64,000 bases of DNA from positions 62,001-126,000 of the forward strand of contig NZ_JAVIXR010000010.1 of assembly GCF_031157525.1 (NCBI RefSeq), read 5' to 3'. The translations under genes were made by a program, and so were the position numbers. Under the pieces are notes generated by a model. It did no database searches. It had not been told where the DNA came from and saw only the letters and a list, made by a program, of their open reading frames with translations. The DNA comes from Marinobacter sediminicola (GTDB lineage Bacteria > Pseudomonadota > Gammaproteobacteria > Pseudomonadales > Oleiphilaceae). This document shows, in pieces, positions 54,867-64,000 of the stretch (positions within the stretch are counted from its first letter, which is position 1; each line of letters begins with the position of its first letter).

Positions 54867-56348
54867 TCAGAGCAAAACGACATCGTACTGTTCCTGGCTA
54901 TAAAACGGCTCTACCTGGAAACGGACAGTCTTGGCAATAAAGGTTTCGAGATCAGCCACGTTGTCAGATTCTTCATCAACAAGGCGATCAACCACACTCT
55001 GGGACGCCATCACCAAATAGCTTTCTGCATCGTAGGCCCGATTGATTCTCAGTATTTCCCTAAAAATCTCGAAACACACTGTTTCGCTGGTTTTCAGGAA
55101 GCCTCTACCATCGCAGATAGGACAAGGCTCGCAAAGAACCTGGCCGAGGCTCTCTGTGGTCCGTTTTCGGGTCATTTCCACCAGACCCAGCTCAGACACA
55201 CCTGTGATCTTGGTTTTAGCGTGATCCCGCTCGAGCATTTTTTCCAACATCCGGTGAACCTGGCGCTGATGCTCAACATCTTCCATGTCGATAAAATCGA
55301 TAATAATGATGCCGCCAAGGTTACGCAGACGCAGCTGGCGACTGATTGCCCGTGCTGCTTCCAGATTGGTCTTGAAAATGGTTTCTTCAAGATTACGGTG
55401 CCCCACGAAGGCACCGGTGTTGATGTCAATGGTGGTCATTGCCTCAGTCTGGTCAATGATCACATAGCCACCTGATTTGAGCTGCACTTTGCGGCTCAGT
55501 GCCTTCTGAATCTCATCCTCTACGGAGTAAAGATCAAAAATAGGCCGTTCTCCGGGGTAATACTCCACTTTATCGGCAAATTCGGTGACAAACTCATCAA
55601 CAAACTCCATTACCCGCTGATGGCTCTCGCGACTGTCGATGCGGACTTTTTCAGTCTGAGGTCGAATCAGATCTCGGATGGTGCGGATGAACAGAGGCAG
55701 GTCCTTATAAACGGCCGCCGGCGCCTGCACTTTCTCAATCCGTTCATGGATAGACTGGCTAAGGTGGTGCAGATAATTCATATCTGCCAGCAGCTCGTCT
55801 TCGGATGCGGCTTCAGCTGCCGTGCGAATGATGTAGCCACCCTGAACATCCGGATGCATTTCAGCACCCTGCTCAACGATGGCCTTCAATCGGCTACGCT
55901 CCGTTTCATCCTCTATTCTCTGGGAAATACCCACATGGATGACCTCTGGCATGAACACCAGATACCGCGATGGTATGGAAAGCTGAGTGGTAAGCCGGGC
56001 ACCTTTTGTGCCGATGGGGTCCTTGGTGACCTGAACAACCAGTGACTGGCCTTCGCGTAACAAGGTGCGAATATCAGGAACGGTTTTCGGCCCGTCGCCG
56101 GGCGCTGTTGTGTTGGCATGACTGGAGACCACATCAGAGGCATGGATAAAGGCAGCCCGCTCCAATCCTATGTCGACAAACGCCGCTTCCATCCCCGGAA
56201 GCACGCGCACAACCTTGCCTTTGTATATGTTACCGACAATACCTTTGCGGCTGGCACGCTCAATGTAGGCTTCCTGCAACATTCCGTTTTCAACCAGCGC
56301 GACCCGGGTTTCAACCGGTGTTACGTTGATCAGGATTTCTTCGCTCAT
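54867..56348 (-). CDS. rng: Ribonuclease G
   Basis: 493 residues. An S1 domain (about 35-130) with [20 protein letters not shown] and [13 protein letters not shown]. The RNase E/G catalytic part has the metal Asp residues in [15 protein letters not shown] and [15 protein letters not shown], and the zinc-link-like [13 protein letters not shown]. RNase G matures the 16S rRNA 5' end and decays some mRNAs. Its length and lack of a C-terminal scaffold separate it from RNase E. The start overlaps the maf stop (ATGA). Confidence 0.95.
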   Translation of the reverse strand: MSEEILINVTPVETRVALVENGMLQEAYIERASRKGIVGNIYKGKVVRVLPGMEAAFVDIGLERAAFIHASDVVSSHANTTAPGDGPKTVPDIRTLLREGQSLVVQVTKDPIGTKGARLTTQLSIPSRYLVFMPEVIHVGISQRIEDETERSRLKAIVEQGAEMHPDVQGGYIIRTAAEAASEDELLADMNYLHHLSQSIHERIEKVQAPAAVYKDLPLFIRTIRDLIRPQTEKVRIDSRESHQRVMEFVDEFVTEFADKVEYYPGERPIFDLYSVEDEIQKALSRKVQLKSGGYVIIDQTEAMTTIDINTGAFVGHRNLEETIFKTNLEAARAISRQLRLRNLGGIIIIDFIDMEDVEHQRQVHRMLEKMLERDHAKTKITGVSELGLVEMTRKRTTESLGQVLCEPCPICDGRGFLKTSETVCFEIFREILRINRAYDAESYLVMASQSVVDRLVDEESDNVADLETFIAKTVRFQVEPFYSQEQYDVVLL

Positions 56349-56947
56349 GATTGGCTCTCCTGACTACTCATCCAGTGTTTCCAGACAGGGCCACCGGCAT
56401 CCGCCAGCAAGGCAGCTGTTTCCTGCAGAGGCAAGCCAACAACCGCACTGTAACTCCCTTTGAGTTCCTTCACAAAAATACCACCCAGGCCCTGAATTCC
56501 ATAACTTCCGGCCTTATCCATGGGCTCGCCTGAAGCTGCATAGGCTACAATTTCAGTCCTCGAGAGCACCCGGAAGCTAACCTCAGTGGTCACTAACCTG
56601 GAGTCACAACCATCATCCTTGGCCAACGCAATGCCTGTCATTACCTGATGAGTTTTGCCTGACAGCATAGCCAGCATGGCTTCAGCCTCGGCTTCATCTG
56701 CCGGTTTACCTAAAATGGCGCCATCCAGAACAACCGTTGTATCTGAGCCAAGAACCCACTTACCGGGAAAATGAGCAGAAACTGCGAGTGCTTTCTCCCG
56801 CGCAAGCCGCTCAACGTAATCGCCAGGGGCCTCAGACGTTCGTGGTGATTCGTCAATATGGGCTGGATGCACAGAAAATGGTACGCCAATCTGTGTGAGC
56901 AACTCCGAGCGGCGTGGCGATGCCGAGGCGAGAATAATCGACGTCAT
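56345..56947 (-). CDS. Maf-family nucleotide pyrophosphatase (YhdE-like)
   Basis: 200 residues. Maf motifs: [12 protein letters not shown] at the start, [12 protein letters not shown], and [25 protein letters not shown]. The YhdE branch hydrolyses dTTP and UTP and related modified nucleotides. It lies between mreD and rng, the conserved place for this gene, with 2 bases to mreD. Confidence 0.93.
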   Translation of the reverse strand: MTSIILASASPRRSELLTQIGVPFSVHPAHIDESPRTSEAPGDYVERLAREKALAVSAHFPGKWVLGSDTTVVLDGAILGKPADEAEAEAMLAMLSGKTHQVMTGIALAKDDGCDSRLVTTEVSFRVLSRTEIVAYAASGEPMDKAGSYGIQGLGGIFVKELKGSYSAVVGLPLQETAALLADAGGPVWKHWMSSQESQS

Positions 56948-56949
56948 GG

Positions 56950-57426
56950 CTAACCCAGCTTCCTGTTAATGTTGTCCAGAAATATGCAGAACACTGGCCA
57001 GATCACGGCGCTGGTGAGTGCGGGCCAAAGATAACTGAAGCCGGCATCTTCGCCACCAAACATCTGCTTGAGAAAATGCACCAGCATCTGGTTGATCCCC
57101 AGCAGGAGAAAAACCATCACACACTGCTGTAGCACAGGGTACATCCGCAGCCGCTGGTGAATTGTCAGCACCAGAAACGCAGTCAACCCCATCCCCAGCG
57201 CGTTAACGCCCAATGGCGTCGCTTCCAGCACATCCAGCAGCAGCCCAAGGCACCATGCGAGCAAGACGCCAAATTGAGCCGGAGCACGGAAAGTCCAGTA
57301 AAACACAACCAGTCCCAACCACTCAGGGCGAAATTCAAACCAGCCCGTGGGGAAGAGAGAAATACTCAATACCAGTGATACGATCACGGACAACACAAAT
57401 ACCGGATAACTGATGACAGATAACAT
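56950..57426 (-). CDS. mreD: Rod-shape determining protein MreD
   Basis: 158 residues with about five TM helices ([56 protein letters not shown]; the C-terminal [15 protein letters not shown]). The [20 protein letters not shown] block is the family hallmark. MreD works with MreB, MreC, RodA and PBP2 in cell elongation. Its ATG shares a base with the mreC stop (TGATG). Confidence 0.92.
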   Translation of the reverse strand: MLSVISYPVFVLSVIVSLVLSISLFPTGWFEFRPEWLGLVVFYWTFRAPAQFGVLLAWCLGLLLDVLEATPLGVNALGMGLTAFLVLTIHQRLRMYPVLQQCVMVFLLLGINQMLVHFLKQMFGGEDAGFSYLWPALTSAVIWPVFCIFLDNINRKLG

Positions 57427-58325
57427 CAGCCTTGCCCCCCCTGACCCGCGTCAGCCGACGGTATGTCGGAAGGCATGTCGTCACCTGCTTCTGCCGGGTG
57501 TTCGCTTTTGGGCGGGAATACAACAAGCACCAGACGGCTCTGATTGAGTTGCGCCTTCGGGCGGGCCTGAATGGTAACAAACGGCTCCCCAGGCTCTTTT
57601 TTGATCAGGCTTACCTCCGCAACCGGATACCCTCTGGGGAAGCGCCCACCGAGTCCAGAGCTCACCAGAAGATCGCCTTCTCGAATGTCTGCTGTGTCTG
57701 GCACGTGAACCAGATCCAGGGTGCCTGAATCGCCAGTCCCCAGAAGAATAGCTCGAAGCCCATTGCGCACAACTTCAACAGGTACCGCATGACTACTGTC
57801 TGAGACAAGAAGCACGCGGGAGGCAATTTGGCTGGTCTGCACAACTTGCCCCATCAAGCCATGGGCATCCAATATGGCCTGCCCCACCTGCAAATCGTCA
57901 CTTCGACCTTTATTGATAATAATTTCGTGGGAATAGGGATCTGGTGACACCCCGACTACTTCGCTGACGATCACCCGGTCATCGAGCAGTTCAGAAGAGT
58001 TCATCAAGCGGCGAAGTTCATTGTTTTCAGATGCCAGAGCGGCGTATTTGAGGGCCCTGCGCTCCAGGATAAGCAGACGGGCTTTCAGGTCTTCGTTTTC
58101 CTGTTTCACATCTTCTCGGGTGGTGAACAGGCCAGCCACCCAGTCACTGAACTGATAAGGAGCATTGCCCAGCCAATACACCGGCGTGAGCGCGGTTGCC
58201 AAGGTACTGCGAACGGGGGTAACACGGTCAAACTGCTGATCGGCGACGATCAACGCCGCCGATACAATAATAACGAGCAGGAGCCGAAGGCCTGGCACAG
58301 GCCCCTGAACAAAAATGGTTTTAAT
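57426..58325 (-). CDS. mreC: Rod-shape determining protein MreC, with AUU start
   Basis: 299 residues if translation begins at ATT 58325. From that codon the reading is [M]KTIFVQGPVPGLRLLLV, which matches the E. coli MreC start (MKPIFSRGPSLQIRLIL) residue for residue, and GGAGG lies 7 bases upstream. The first ATG/GTG option, GTG 58298, would drop the conserved basic start. TM1 (about 11-30), a coiled coil (about 70-110, ENEDLKARLLILERRALKY) and the MreC beta domain (about 120-275) follow, then an acidic tail. MreC scaffolds the elongasome in the periplasm. The unusual start may keep it low relative to MreB. Confidence 0.93.
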   Translation of the reverse strand: MKTIFVQGPVPGLRLLLVIIVSAALIVADQQFDRVTPVRSTLATALTPVYWLGNAPYQFSDWVAGLFTTREDVKQENEDLKARLLILERRALKYAALASENNELRRLMNSSELLDDRVIVSEVVGVSPDPYSHEIIINKGRSDDLQVGQAILDAHGLMGQVVQTSQIASRVLLVSDSSHAVPVEVVRNGLRAILLGTGDSGTLDLVHVPDTADIREGDLLVSSGLGGRFPRGYPVAEVSLIKKEPGEPFVTIQARPKAQLNQSRLVLVVFPPKSEHPAEAGDDMPSDIPSADAGQGGQG

Positions 58326-58339
58326 GGTGATCCCTCCCC
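58323..58339 (-). promoter_or_regulatory. Strong ribosome site and AUU start of mreC
   Basis: Minus strand TGGGGAGGGATCACCATT: GGAGG about 7 bases before ATT. The only upstream alternatives are stops or non-start codons, and the GTG 27 bases downstream has poor spacing. Confidence 0.75.
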
Positions 58340-58345
58340 AAAGGA

Positions 58346-59590
<1,245 letters not shown>

Positions 59591-59645
59591 TTACATTAAA
59601 GATGGCCCGAAAGTCCATCCATGATAATCGGATTTTACTGCCACC

Positions 59646-59661
59646 GGAGAGGCCTCTATTG
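59646..59661 (+). promoter_or_regulatory. Ribosome site and TTG start of the BON-MscS gene
   Basis: GGAGAGG ends 6 bases before TTG 59659. The alternative ATG at 59602 has no ribosome site. This decides for the TTG. Confidence 0.65.
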
Positions 59662-61074
59662 AGAATACCAAAGATTAACCTGCCAAAGTATCTCGGCACA
59701 GCTTGGCTTGGCAGGCGCTTGCTTTTGGTTGTAGCGCTAACGGTTTTTGCCCCCTCACTGGTTCTGGCTCAGCAACAAGAGGCAGAGCCAGCTGGCGCAA
59801 TTACCCTTGAGCCGGCAGCAGACAGCGACGCATTGATAACGCAGCGCATTTCCGGGATTTTTTCCCAGATTCCGCAGTTTGACTCTTTGCAGGTTAACGT
59901 GACCAGCGGCGTAGTGGCGCTTTCAGGCGAGACTGCGAACGAGGCTCAGGCCCAACGGGCATTGAAACTCGCCAGCCGGGTAGAGGGTGCCATCGCAGTT
60001 GATGACAGCATTGTCCGCACTCTGGATTTGCAGGACAACCTCGACCCCCTGTGGGATTCGTTACAGAACACTCTGCGCGGCTGGATACGGGCCCTGCCAC
60101 TATTTCTGGTGGCATTCAGTATTTTTGCACTGGTGGCGTTCGCTGGGCACCGGCTGGCAAGTCACGCACCGCTCTGGTCACGGGTAACCAAAAATCCCTT
60201 TCTGGCGGAACTGGCTGGGCACGCGGTAAGGCTGATCACCATTCTCCTGGGGCTGCTGCTGGCACTGAACATACTCGGCGCTACAGCGCTGATGGGCACT
60301 CTTCTAGGTGGCGCGGGCGTGTTGGGGCTGGCGATCAGCTTCGCGGTAAAAGACTCCATGGAAAATTACATTTCCAGCATCATGCTGAGTATCCGCCAGC
60401 CGTTCCGGGCTCAGGAACACGTAATCATCAACGATTATGAAGGTGTTGTGGTGAGGCTGACCTCGCGTTCCACCGTGCTAATGACGCTTGACGGTAACCA
60501 TCTGCGCATCCCCAACGCTACGGTTTTCAAAGCCGTCATCCTGAATTACTCTCGCAATCCTCAGCGCCGCTTTGATTTTGTTCTGGGGGTCGACGCAGAG
60601 GACGACCCGGCCCTGGCTATACAAACCGGCCTTACGGCGATGCAGCAGCTGGTCTGGGTGCTGGACGACCCGGAACCTAGCGGCATTATTGAATCCGTGG
60701 GCGACTCCAACATTCTTATCAAGTTCACAGCCTGGATTGACCAGCGCGAATCTGATTTCGGAAAAGCTCGCAGCCTCTCGATTCGTGCCGCCAAGAATGC
60801 ACTGGAGAGCCAGGGTTTCACCCTACCCGAGCCCATATACAGACTGCGCTTCGATCAAACGCCCGGCACACAGGCTGCCGAAGATACGTCAAAGCGGCCA
60901 GAGCGGACACAGGAGCCGAACACGGGTTCAGCCAAGCCTTCGCCCACGTCAGAGTTACCGGCTGATGAAGTGCTGAACGTGCGGCCGGACACCCACATTA
61001 CGCGGCAAGTGCGGGAAGAGCGGAACGACGCCGCAGCCGAAGACTTGCTGGATGATACCCGGCCAATTGAGTAG
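59659..61074 (+). CDS. BON-domain MscS-family mechanosensitive channel
   Basis: 471 residues from TTG 59659 (490 from ATG 59602). The signal peptide (RRLLLVVALTVFAPSLVLA, ending near residue 37) is followed by a BON domain (about 55-115, QVNVTSGVVALSGETANEAQ, ALKLASRVEGAIAVDDSI). After TM helices (about 140-240) comes the MscS pore and beta domain: LLGGAGVLGLAISFAVKDSM, QPFRAQEHVIINDYEGVVVR and GNHLRIPNATVFKAVILNYS. The C-terminal 75 residues are Pro/Glu/Asp-rich and likely disordered. BON domains bind phospholipid or peptidoglycan-near surfaces, so this channel may be tied to the envelope. That role is inferred. It diverges from mreB. Confidence 0.85.
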   Translation: MRIPKINLPKYLGTAWLGRRLLLVVALTVFAPSLVLAQQQEAEPAGAITLEPAADSDALITQRISGIFSQIPQFDSLQVNVTSGVVALSGETANEAQAQRALKLASRVEGAIAVDDSIVRTLDLQDNLDPLWDSLQNTLRGWIRALPLFLVAFSIFALVAFAGHRLASHAPLWSRVTKNPFLAELAGHAVRLITILLGLLLALNILGATALMGTLLGGAGVLGLAISFAVKDSMENYISSIMLSIRQPFRAQEHVIINDYEGVVVRLTSRSTVLMTLDGNHLRIPNATVFKAVILNYSRNPQRRFDFVLGVDAEDDPALAIQTGLTAMQQLVWVLDDPEPSGIIESVGDSNILIKFTAWIDQRESDFGKARSLSIRAAKNALESQGFTLPEPIYRLRFDQTPGTQAAEDTSKRPERTQEPNTGSAKPSPTSELPADEVLNVRPDTHITRQVREERNDAAAEDLLDDTRPIE

Positions 61075-61166
61075 ATTTTCGGCGTCGCAGCGCCCCTCCC
61101 GCCCAGCCGCGAATCTGTTACCATATCCACCTTCTAGAAAACGCTGTTTCATACATTGGAGTCAAC

Positions 61167-61454
61167 GTGACCATTTCCCGCGAAGACATTGAAAAAGTCG
61201 CCGTGCTGGCCCGCATTCGCCTCGACGAAGAGCAGATACCCGCACTGGAAGACGACTTGGGCAATATCCTGAGCCTGGTTGACCAGCTCAGAGCCGCAGA
61301 CACCGACAACGTAGAACCGCTGTCCCACCCGCTGGATGCCGTGCAGCGTTTACGGGCTGACAACGTAACCGAGACCAATCAACGGGAGGCCTTCCAGGCC
61401 ATTGCGCCGGCTACTGAAGACGGCCTTTATCTCGTACCTCGGGTTATTGAGTGA
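61167..61454 (+). CDS. gatC: Glutamyl/aspartyl-tRNA amidotransferase subunit C
   Basis: 95 residues from GTG 61167 (GGAG 5 bases upstream). GatC pattern: ISREDIEKVAVLARIRLDEE, VEPLSHPLDAVQRLRADNV and the C-terminal APATEDGLYLVPRVIE. GatC wraps around GatA and stabilises the complex that converts Glu-tRNA-Gln and/or Asp-tRNA-Asn. First gene of gatCAB. Confidence 0.94.
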   Translation: MTISREDIEKVAVLARIRLDEEQIPALEDDLGNILSLVDQLRAADTDNVEPLSHPLDAVQRLRADNVTETNQREAFQAIAPATEDGLYLVPRVIE

Positions 61455-61493
61455 TCTGACGAGCCCACCATCGGCCCACAATCAGGATTGAAC

Positions 61494-62951
61494 ATGCATA
61501 ACAAATCCGTAGCAGAGCTTACCCGCGAGCTGGAAAGCGGCAAGATTTCAAGCGTGGAACTGACCCGAGAGTTCCTCGATCGTATTAAAACCGAAGACCA
61601 GCAGTACAACAGCTTCATTACCGTAACCGAAGACCAGGCCATGGCGGATGCCAAATCCGCAGATGAGCAACGTGCAGCAGGCAAAGCCAGCGTTTGGACC
61701 GGCGTGCCCTTTGCCCACAAAGACATCTTCTGCACCAACGGTGTGGCAACCACGGCCGGCTCTAAAATGCTGGCCAACTTTGTGCCGCCTTACGACTCCA
61801 CGGTAACCGCCAACTTCCGCGCGGCCGGCGCTGTGTGCTTGGGCAAAACCAATATGGATGAGTTCGCCATGGGCTCTTCCAACGAATCCAGCTTTTTCGG
61901 CCCGGTAACCAACCCCTGGGGATTGAGCGCCGGCGAGAAGCGTGTGCCTGGTGGATCCTCCGGTGGTTCCGCAGCCGCCATTGCTGCTCGCCTTGTACCT
62001 GCCGCCACCGCAACTGATACTGGTGGTTCCATTCGTCAGCCGGCTGCCCTGTGCGGCATTACGGGCCTGAAGCCTACCTACGGGCGGGTGTCCCGCTACG
62101 GTATTATTGCCTTTGCCTCCAGCCTTGATCAGGGCGGCACCATGGCGCGTACCGCTGAAGACAACGCGCTGATGCTGAATGTGATGGCGGGGTTTGATCC
62201 AAAAGACTCCACATCTGCTAATCAGGCCGTACCGGATTATACCGCCACCCTGAACGAGCCGCTGAAAGGCCTTCGCGTCGGCCTTCCCAAAGAGTACTTC
62301 TCCGACCAACTGAGCCCCGCGATGGAGCAACAGATTCGGAATGCGGTTAAGGAATACGAAAAGCTCGGTGCCACCGTAAAAGAAGTATCACTGCCCCACG
62401 CCAAGCTGGCCATTGCTGCCTACTACGTCATTGCGCCAGCAGAGGCCTCTGCCAACCTGTCGCGTTTTGATGGCGTGCGTTACGGCTATCGCTGTGAGAG
62501 CCCGCAAGACCTGAACGACCTGTACACCCGCACCCGGGCCGAAGGTTTCGGAGATGAGGTGAAACGCCGGATTCTGGTTGGCACCTATGCGCTTTCAGCC
62601 GGCTATTTTGATGCCTATTATTTGAAAGCCCAGAAGGTTCGACGCCTGATCCAGCAGGATTTCATTAATGCATTCAAAGAGGTGGATGTGCTGATGAGCC
62701 CGGTTTCGCCCTCACCTGCTTTTGTGCAAGGCGCGAACACCAATGATCCGGTGACCATGTACCTGGAAGATATTTTCACCATTGCCGTGAACCTTGCGGG
62801 TGTTCCAGCCATGTCGGTACCAGCAGGTTTTGTCGACGGCCTGCCTGTTGGCTTGCAGATTATCGGGAACTATTTCGAAGAGGCTCGCCTGCTGAATGCG
62901 GCCCATCAGTTCCAGCAAGTTACCGACTGGCACCAAAAGCTTCCCCAGTAA
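61494..62951 (+). CDS. gatA: Glutamyl/aspartyl-tRNA amidotransferase subunit A
   Basis: 485 residues from ATG 61494 (CAGGA 6 bases upstream); a TTG at 61488 adds two residues. Amidase signature with the catalytic Lys in [10 protein letters not shown], cis-Ser and nucleophile Ser in [13 protein letters not shown] and [12 protein letters not shown]. GatA frees ammonia from glutamine and passes it to GatB. 39 bases after gatC. Confidence 0.96.
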   Translation: MHNKSVAELTRELESGKISSVELTREFLDRIKTEDQQYNSFITVTEDQAMADAKSADEQRAAGKASVWTGVPFAHKDIFCTNGVATTAGSKMLANFVPPYDSTVTANFRAAGAVCLGKTNMDEFAMGSSNESSFFGPVTNPWGLSAGEKRVPGGSSGGSAAAIAARLVPAATATDTGGSIRQPAALCGITGLKPTYGRVSRYGIIAFASSLDQGGTMARTAEDNALMLNVMAGFDPKDSTSANQAVPDYTATLNEPLKGLRVGLPKEYFSDQLSPAMEQQIRNAVKEYEKLGATVKEVSLPHAKLAIAAYYVIAPAEASANLSRFDGVRYGYRCESPQDLNDLYTRTRAEGFGDEVKRRILVGTYALSAGYFDAYYLKAQKVRRLIQQDFINAFKEVDVLMSPVSPSPAFVQGANTNDPVTMYLEDIFTIAVNLAGVPAMSVPAGFVDGLPVGLQIIGNYFEEARLLNAAHQFQQVTDWHQKLPQ

Positions 62952-62972
62952 GCCCGAATCAGGAGAACGACT

Positions 62973-64000
62973 ATGCAGTGGGATATTGTGATCGGGCTGG
63001 AAATTCATGTTCAGCTTGCCACCAAAACCAAGATTTTTTCCGGCTCCAGCACGGCATTTGGTGCCGAGCCCAACACCCAGGCCAGCGCTGTCGATTTAGC
63101 TATGCCCGGCACCTTGCCTGTTCCGAACGAGCAGGCCTTTCGCTATGCGGTGATGTTCGGCTTAGCAGTAAACGCTGAAATCGGCCGGCGCTCGGTGTTT
63201 GATCGTAAAAACTACTTCTACCCGGATTTGCCCAAGGGTTATCAAACCACGCAGCTGGACCACCCCATTGTGGGTCCGGGCTTTGTGGATATTGATTTGG
63301 CCAATGGCAGCAGCAAGCGTGTGCGGATTCATCATGCTCACCTGGAAGAAGATGCCGGCAAATCGCTCCACGAAGACTTTCATGGCATGACGGGCATCGA
63401 CCTGAACCGCGCCGGTACACCGCTGATTGAAATTGTCACCGAACCGGACATGAACAGCGCAGAAGAAGCTGTGGCCTTTGCCAAAAAACTGCACAGCCTG
63501 GTGTCTTCAATTGGCATCTGCGATGGCGATATGAGCCAGGGTTCCCTGCGCTTTGATGTAAACATTTCGCTCAAGCCGAAAGGCTCGGACGAACTGGGCA
63601 CGCGCACGGAAACCAAGAACCTGAACTCCTTCCGTTTTATGGAGCAGGCCATTGCCCATGAAGTGGAGCGGCAGATGGACATTCTGGAAGACGGCGGCCG
63701 CATTATTCAGGAAACTCGTCTGTACAACGGTGAGCGCGATGAATCACGCTCAATGCGCAGCAAGGAAGAAGCCAACGATTACCGCTACTTCCCCTGCCCG
63801 GATCTGCTGCCCGTAGTGATTGACGATGCGTTTATTGAGAGCGCCCGGGATTTGTTGCCGGAATTGCCGGATGAGCGCAAAGCACGATTCATGGAGCAGT
63901 ACAGCCTCAACGATTACGACGCCCGTTTGCTGAGCGATGATGCCAAGCTGTCGGCTTTCTTCGAAGCGGTCGCAGAACACGGAAAAGATGCCAAGCTGGC
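62973..64000 (+). CDS. gatB: Glutamyl/aspartyl-tRNA amidotransferase subunit B (cut by window end)
   Basis: 342 full codons are visible from ATG 62973 (AGGAGA 7 bases upstream); the 3' end lies outside. Start [20 protein letters not shown], then [49 protein letters not shown] and [16 protein letters not shown]. GatB binds and phosphorylates the mischarged tRNA. The C-terminal tRNA-binding helical domain is not yet reached. 21 bases after gatA. Confidence 0.96.
   Translation, partial: MQWDIVIGLEIHVQLATKTKIFSGSSTAFGAEPNTQASAVDLAMPGTLPVPNEQAFRYAVMFGLAVNAEIGRRSVFDRKNYFYPDLPKGYQTTQLDHPIVGPGFVDIDLANGSSKRVRIHHAHLEEDAGKSLHEDFHGMTGIDLNRAGTPLIEIVTEPDMNSAEEAVAFAKKLHSLVSSIGICDGDMSQGSLRFDVNISLKPKGSDELGTRTETKNLNSFRFMEQAIAHEVERQMDILEDGGRIIQETRLYNGERDESRSMRSKEEANDYRYFPCPDLLPVVIDDAFIESARDLLPELPDERKARFMEQYSLNDYDARLLSDDAKLSAFFEAVAEHGKDAKL

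Overview
The window reads as a chromosomal segment of a marine gammaproteobacterium. Protein sequences and gene order (mreBCD-maf-rng-yhdP, mlaFEDCB-ibaG-murA, kdsDC-lptCAB-rpoN-hpf-ptsN-rapZ-ptsO, pilA/pilBCD-coaE-yacG) look most like Marinobacter or a close relative. That is an inference from recognition, not from a search. Coding density is high. I see no rRNA or tRNA gene, insertion sequence, prophage or CRISPR array.

Layout: (1) 1-3.6 kb, minus strand: cysQ-rfaH, a short Wzz-like gene and a 3'-truncated wzi-like outer-membrane gene. This is the start of a surface-polysaccharide region, and a perfect RfaH recruitment (ops) sequence lies in the first codons of wzi. (2) 3.8-7.3 kb: a beta-CASP RNase coupled to a large MscS channel. 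(3) 7.5-14.7 kb: a type IV pilus locus. Two pilins flank a PglL-like O-oligosaccharyltransferase on the minus strand, and pilB-pilC-pilD diverge on the plus strand. The major pilin has a sigma54-type promoter. (4) 14.7-24.8 kb: coaE, an unknown envelope protein, trmO, a hybrid sensor kinase, yacG, yfaZ, a large unknown lipoprotein, a Bax-like glucosaminidase and an acyltransferase. (5) 24.8-30.9 kb: a MalT-type LuxR regulator with DUF1329 and DUF1302 envelope genes. (6) 31-36.7 kb: zapE, yhcB, a Nif3-like gene and hisC-hisD-hisG. (7) 36.8-50.5 kb: two divergent envelope clusters. murA-ibaG-mlaBCDEF run leftward; kdsD-kdsC-lptC-lptA-lptB-rpoN run rightward, followed by hpf, ptsN, rapZ, ptsO and mgtE. 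(8) 50.5-59.4 kb: darP, yhdP, rng, maf and mreDCB. mreC appears to start at a rare AUU codon. (9) 59.6-64 kb: a BON-domain MscS channel and gatC-gatA-gatB, with gatB cut by the window end.

Most of the window is envelope biology: LPS precursor synthesis (KdsD, KdsC), LPS export (LptA, LptB, LptC), phospholipid trafficking (Mla, YhdP), peptidoglycan (MurA, Mre, Bax), surface polysaccharide under RfaH control, and glycosylated pili. RpoN, encoded at 45.4 kb, probably drives the pilA promoter at 10.5 kb. The points most worth a second look are the ops element inside wzi, the AUU start of mreC, and the two-pilin/one-oligosaccharyltransferase cassette whose pilins differ in their C-terminal tails.
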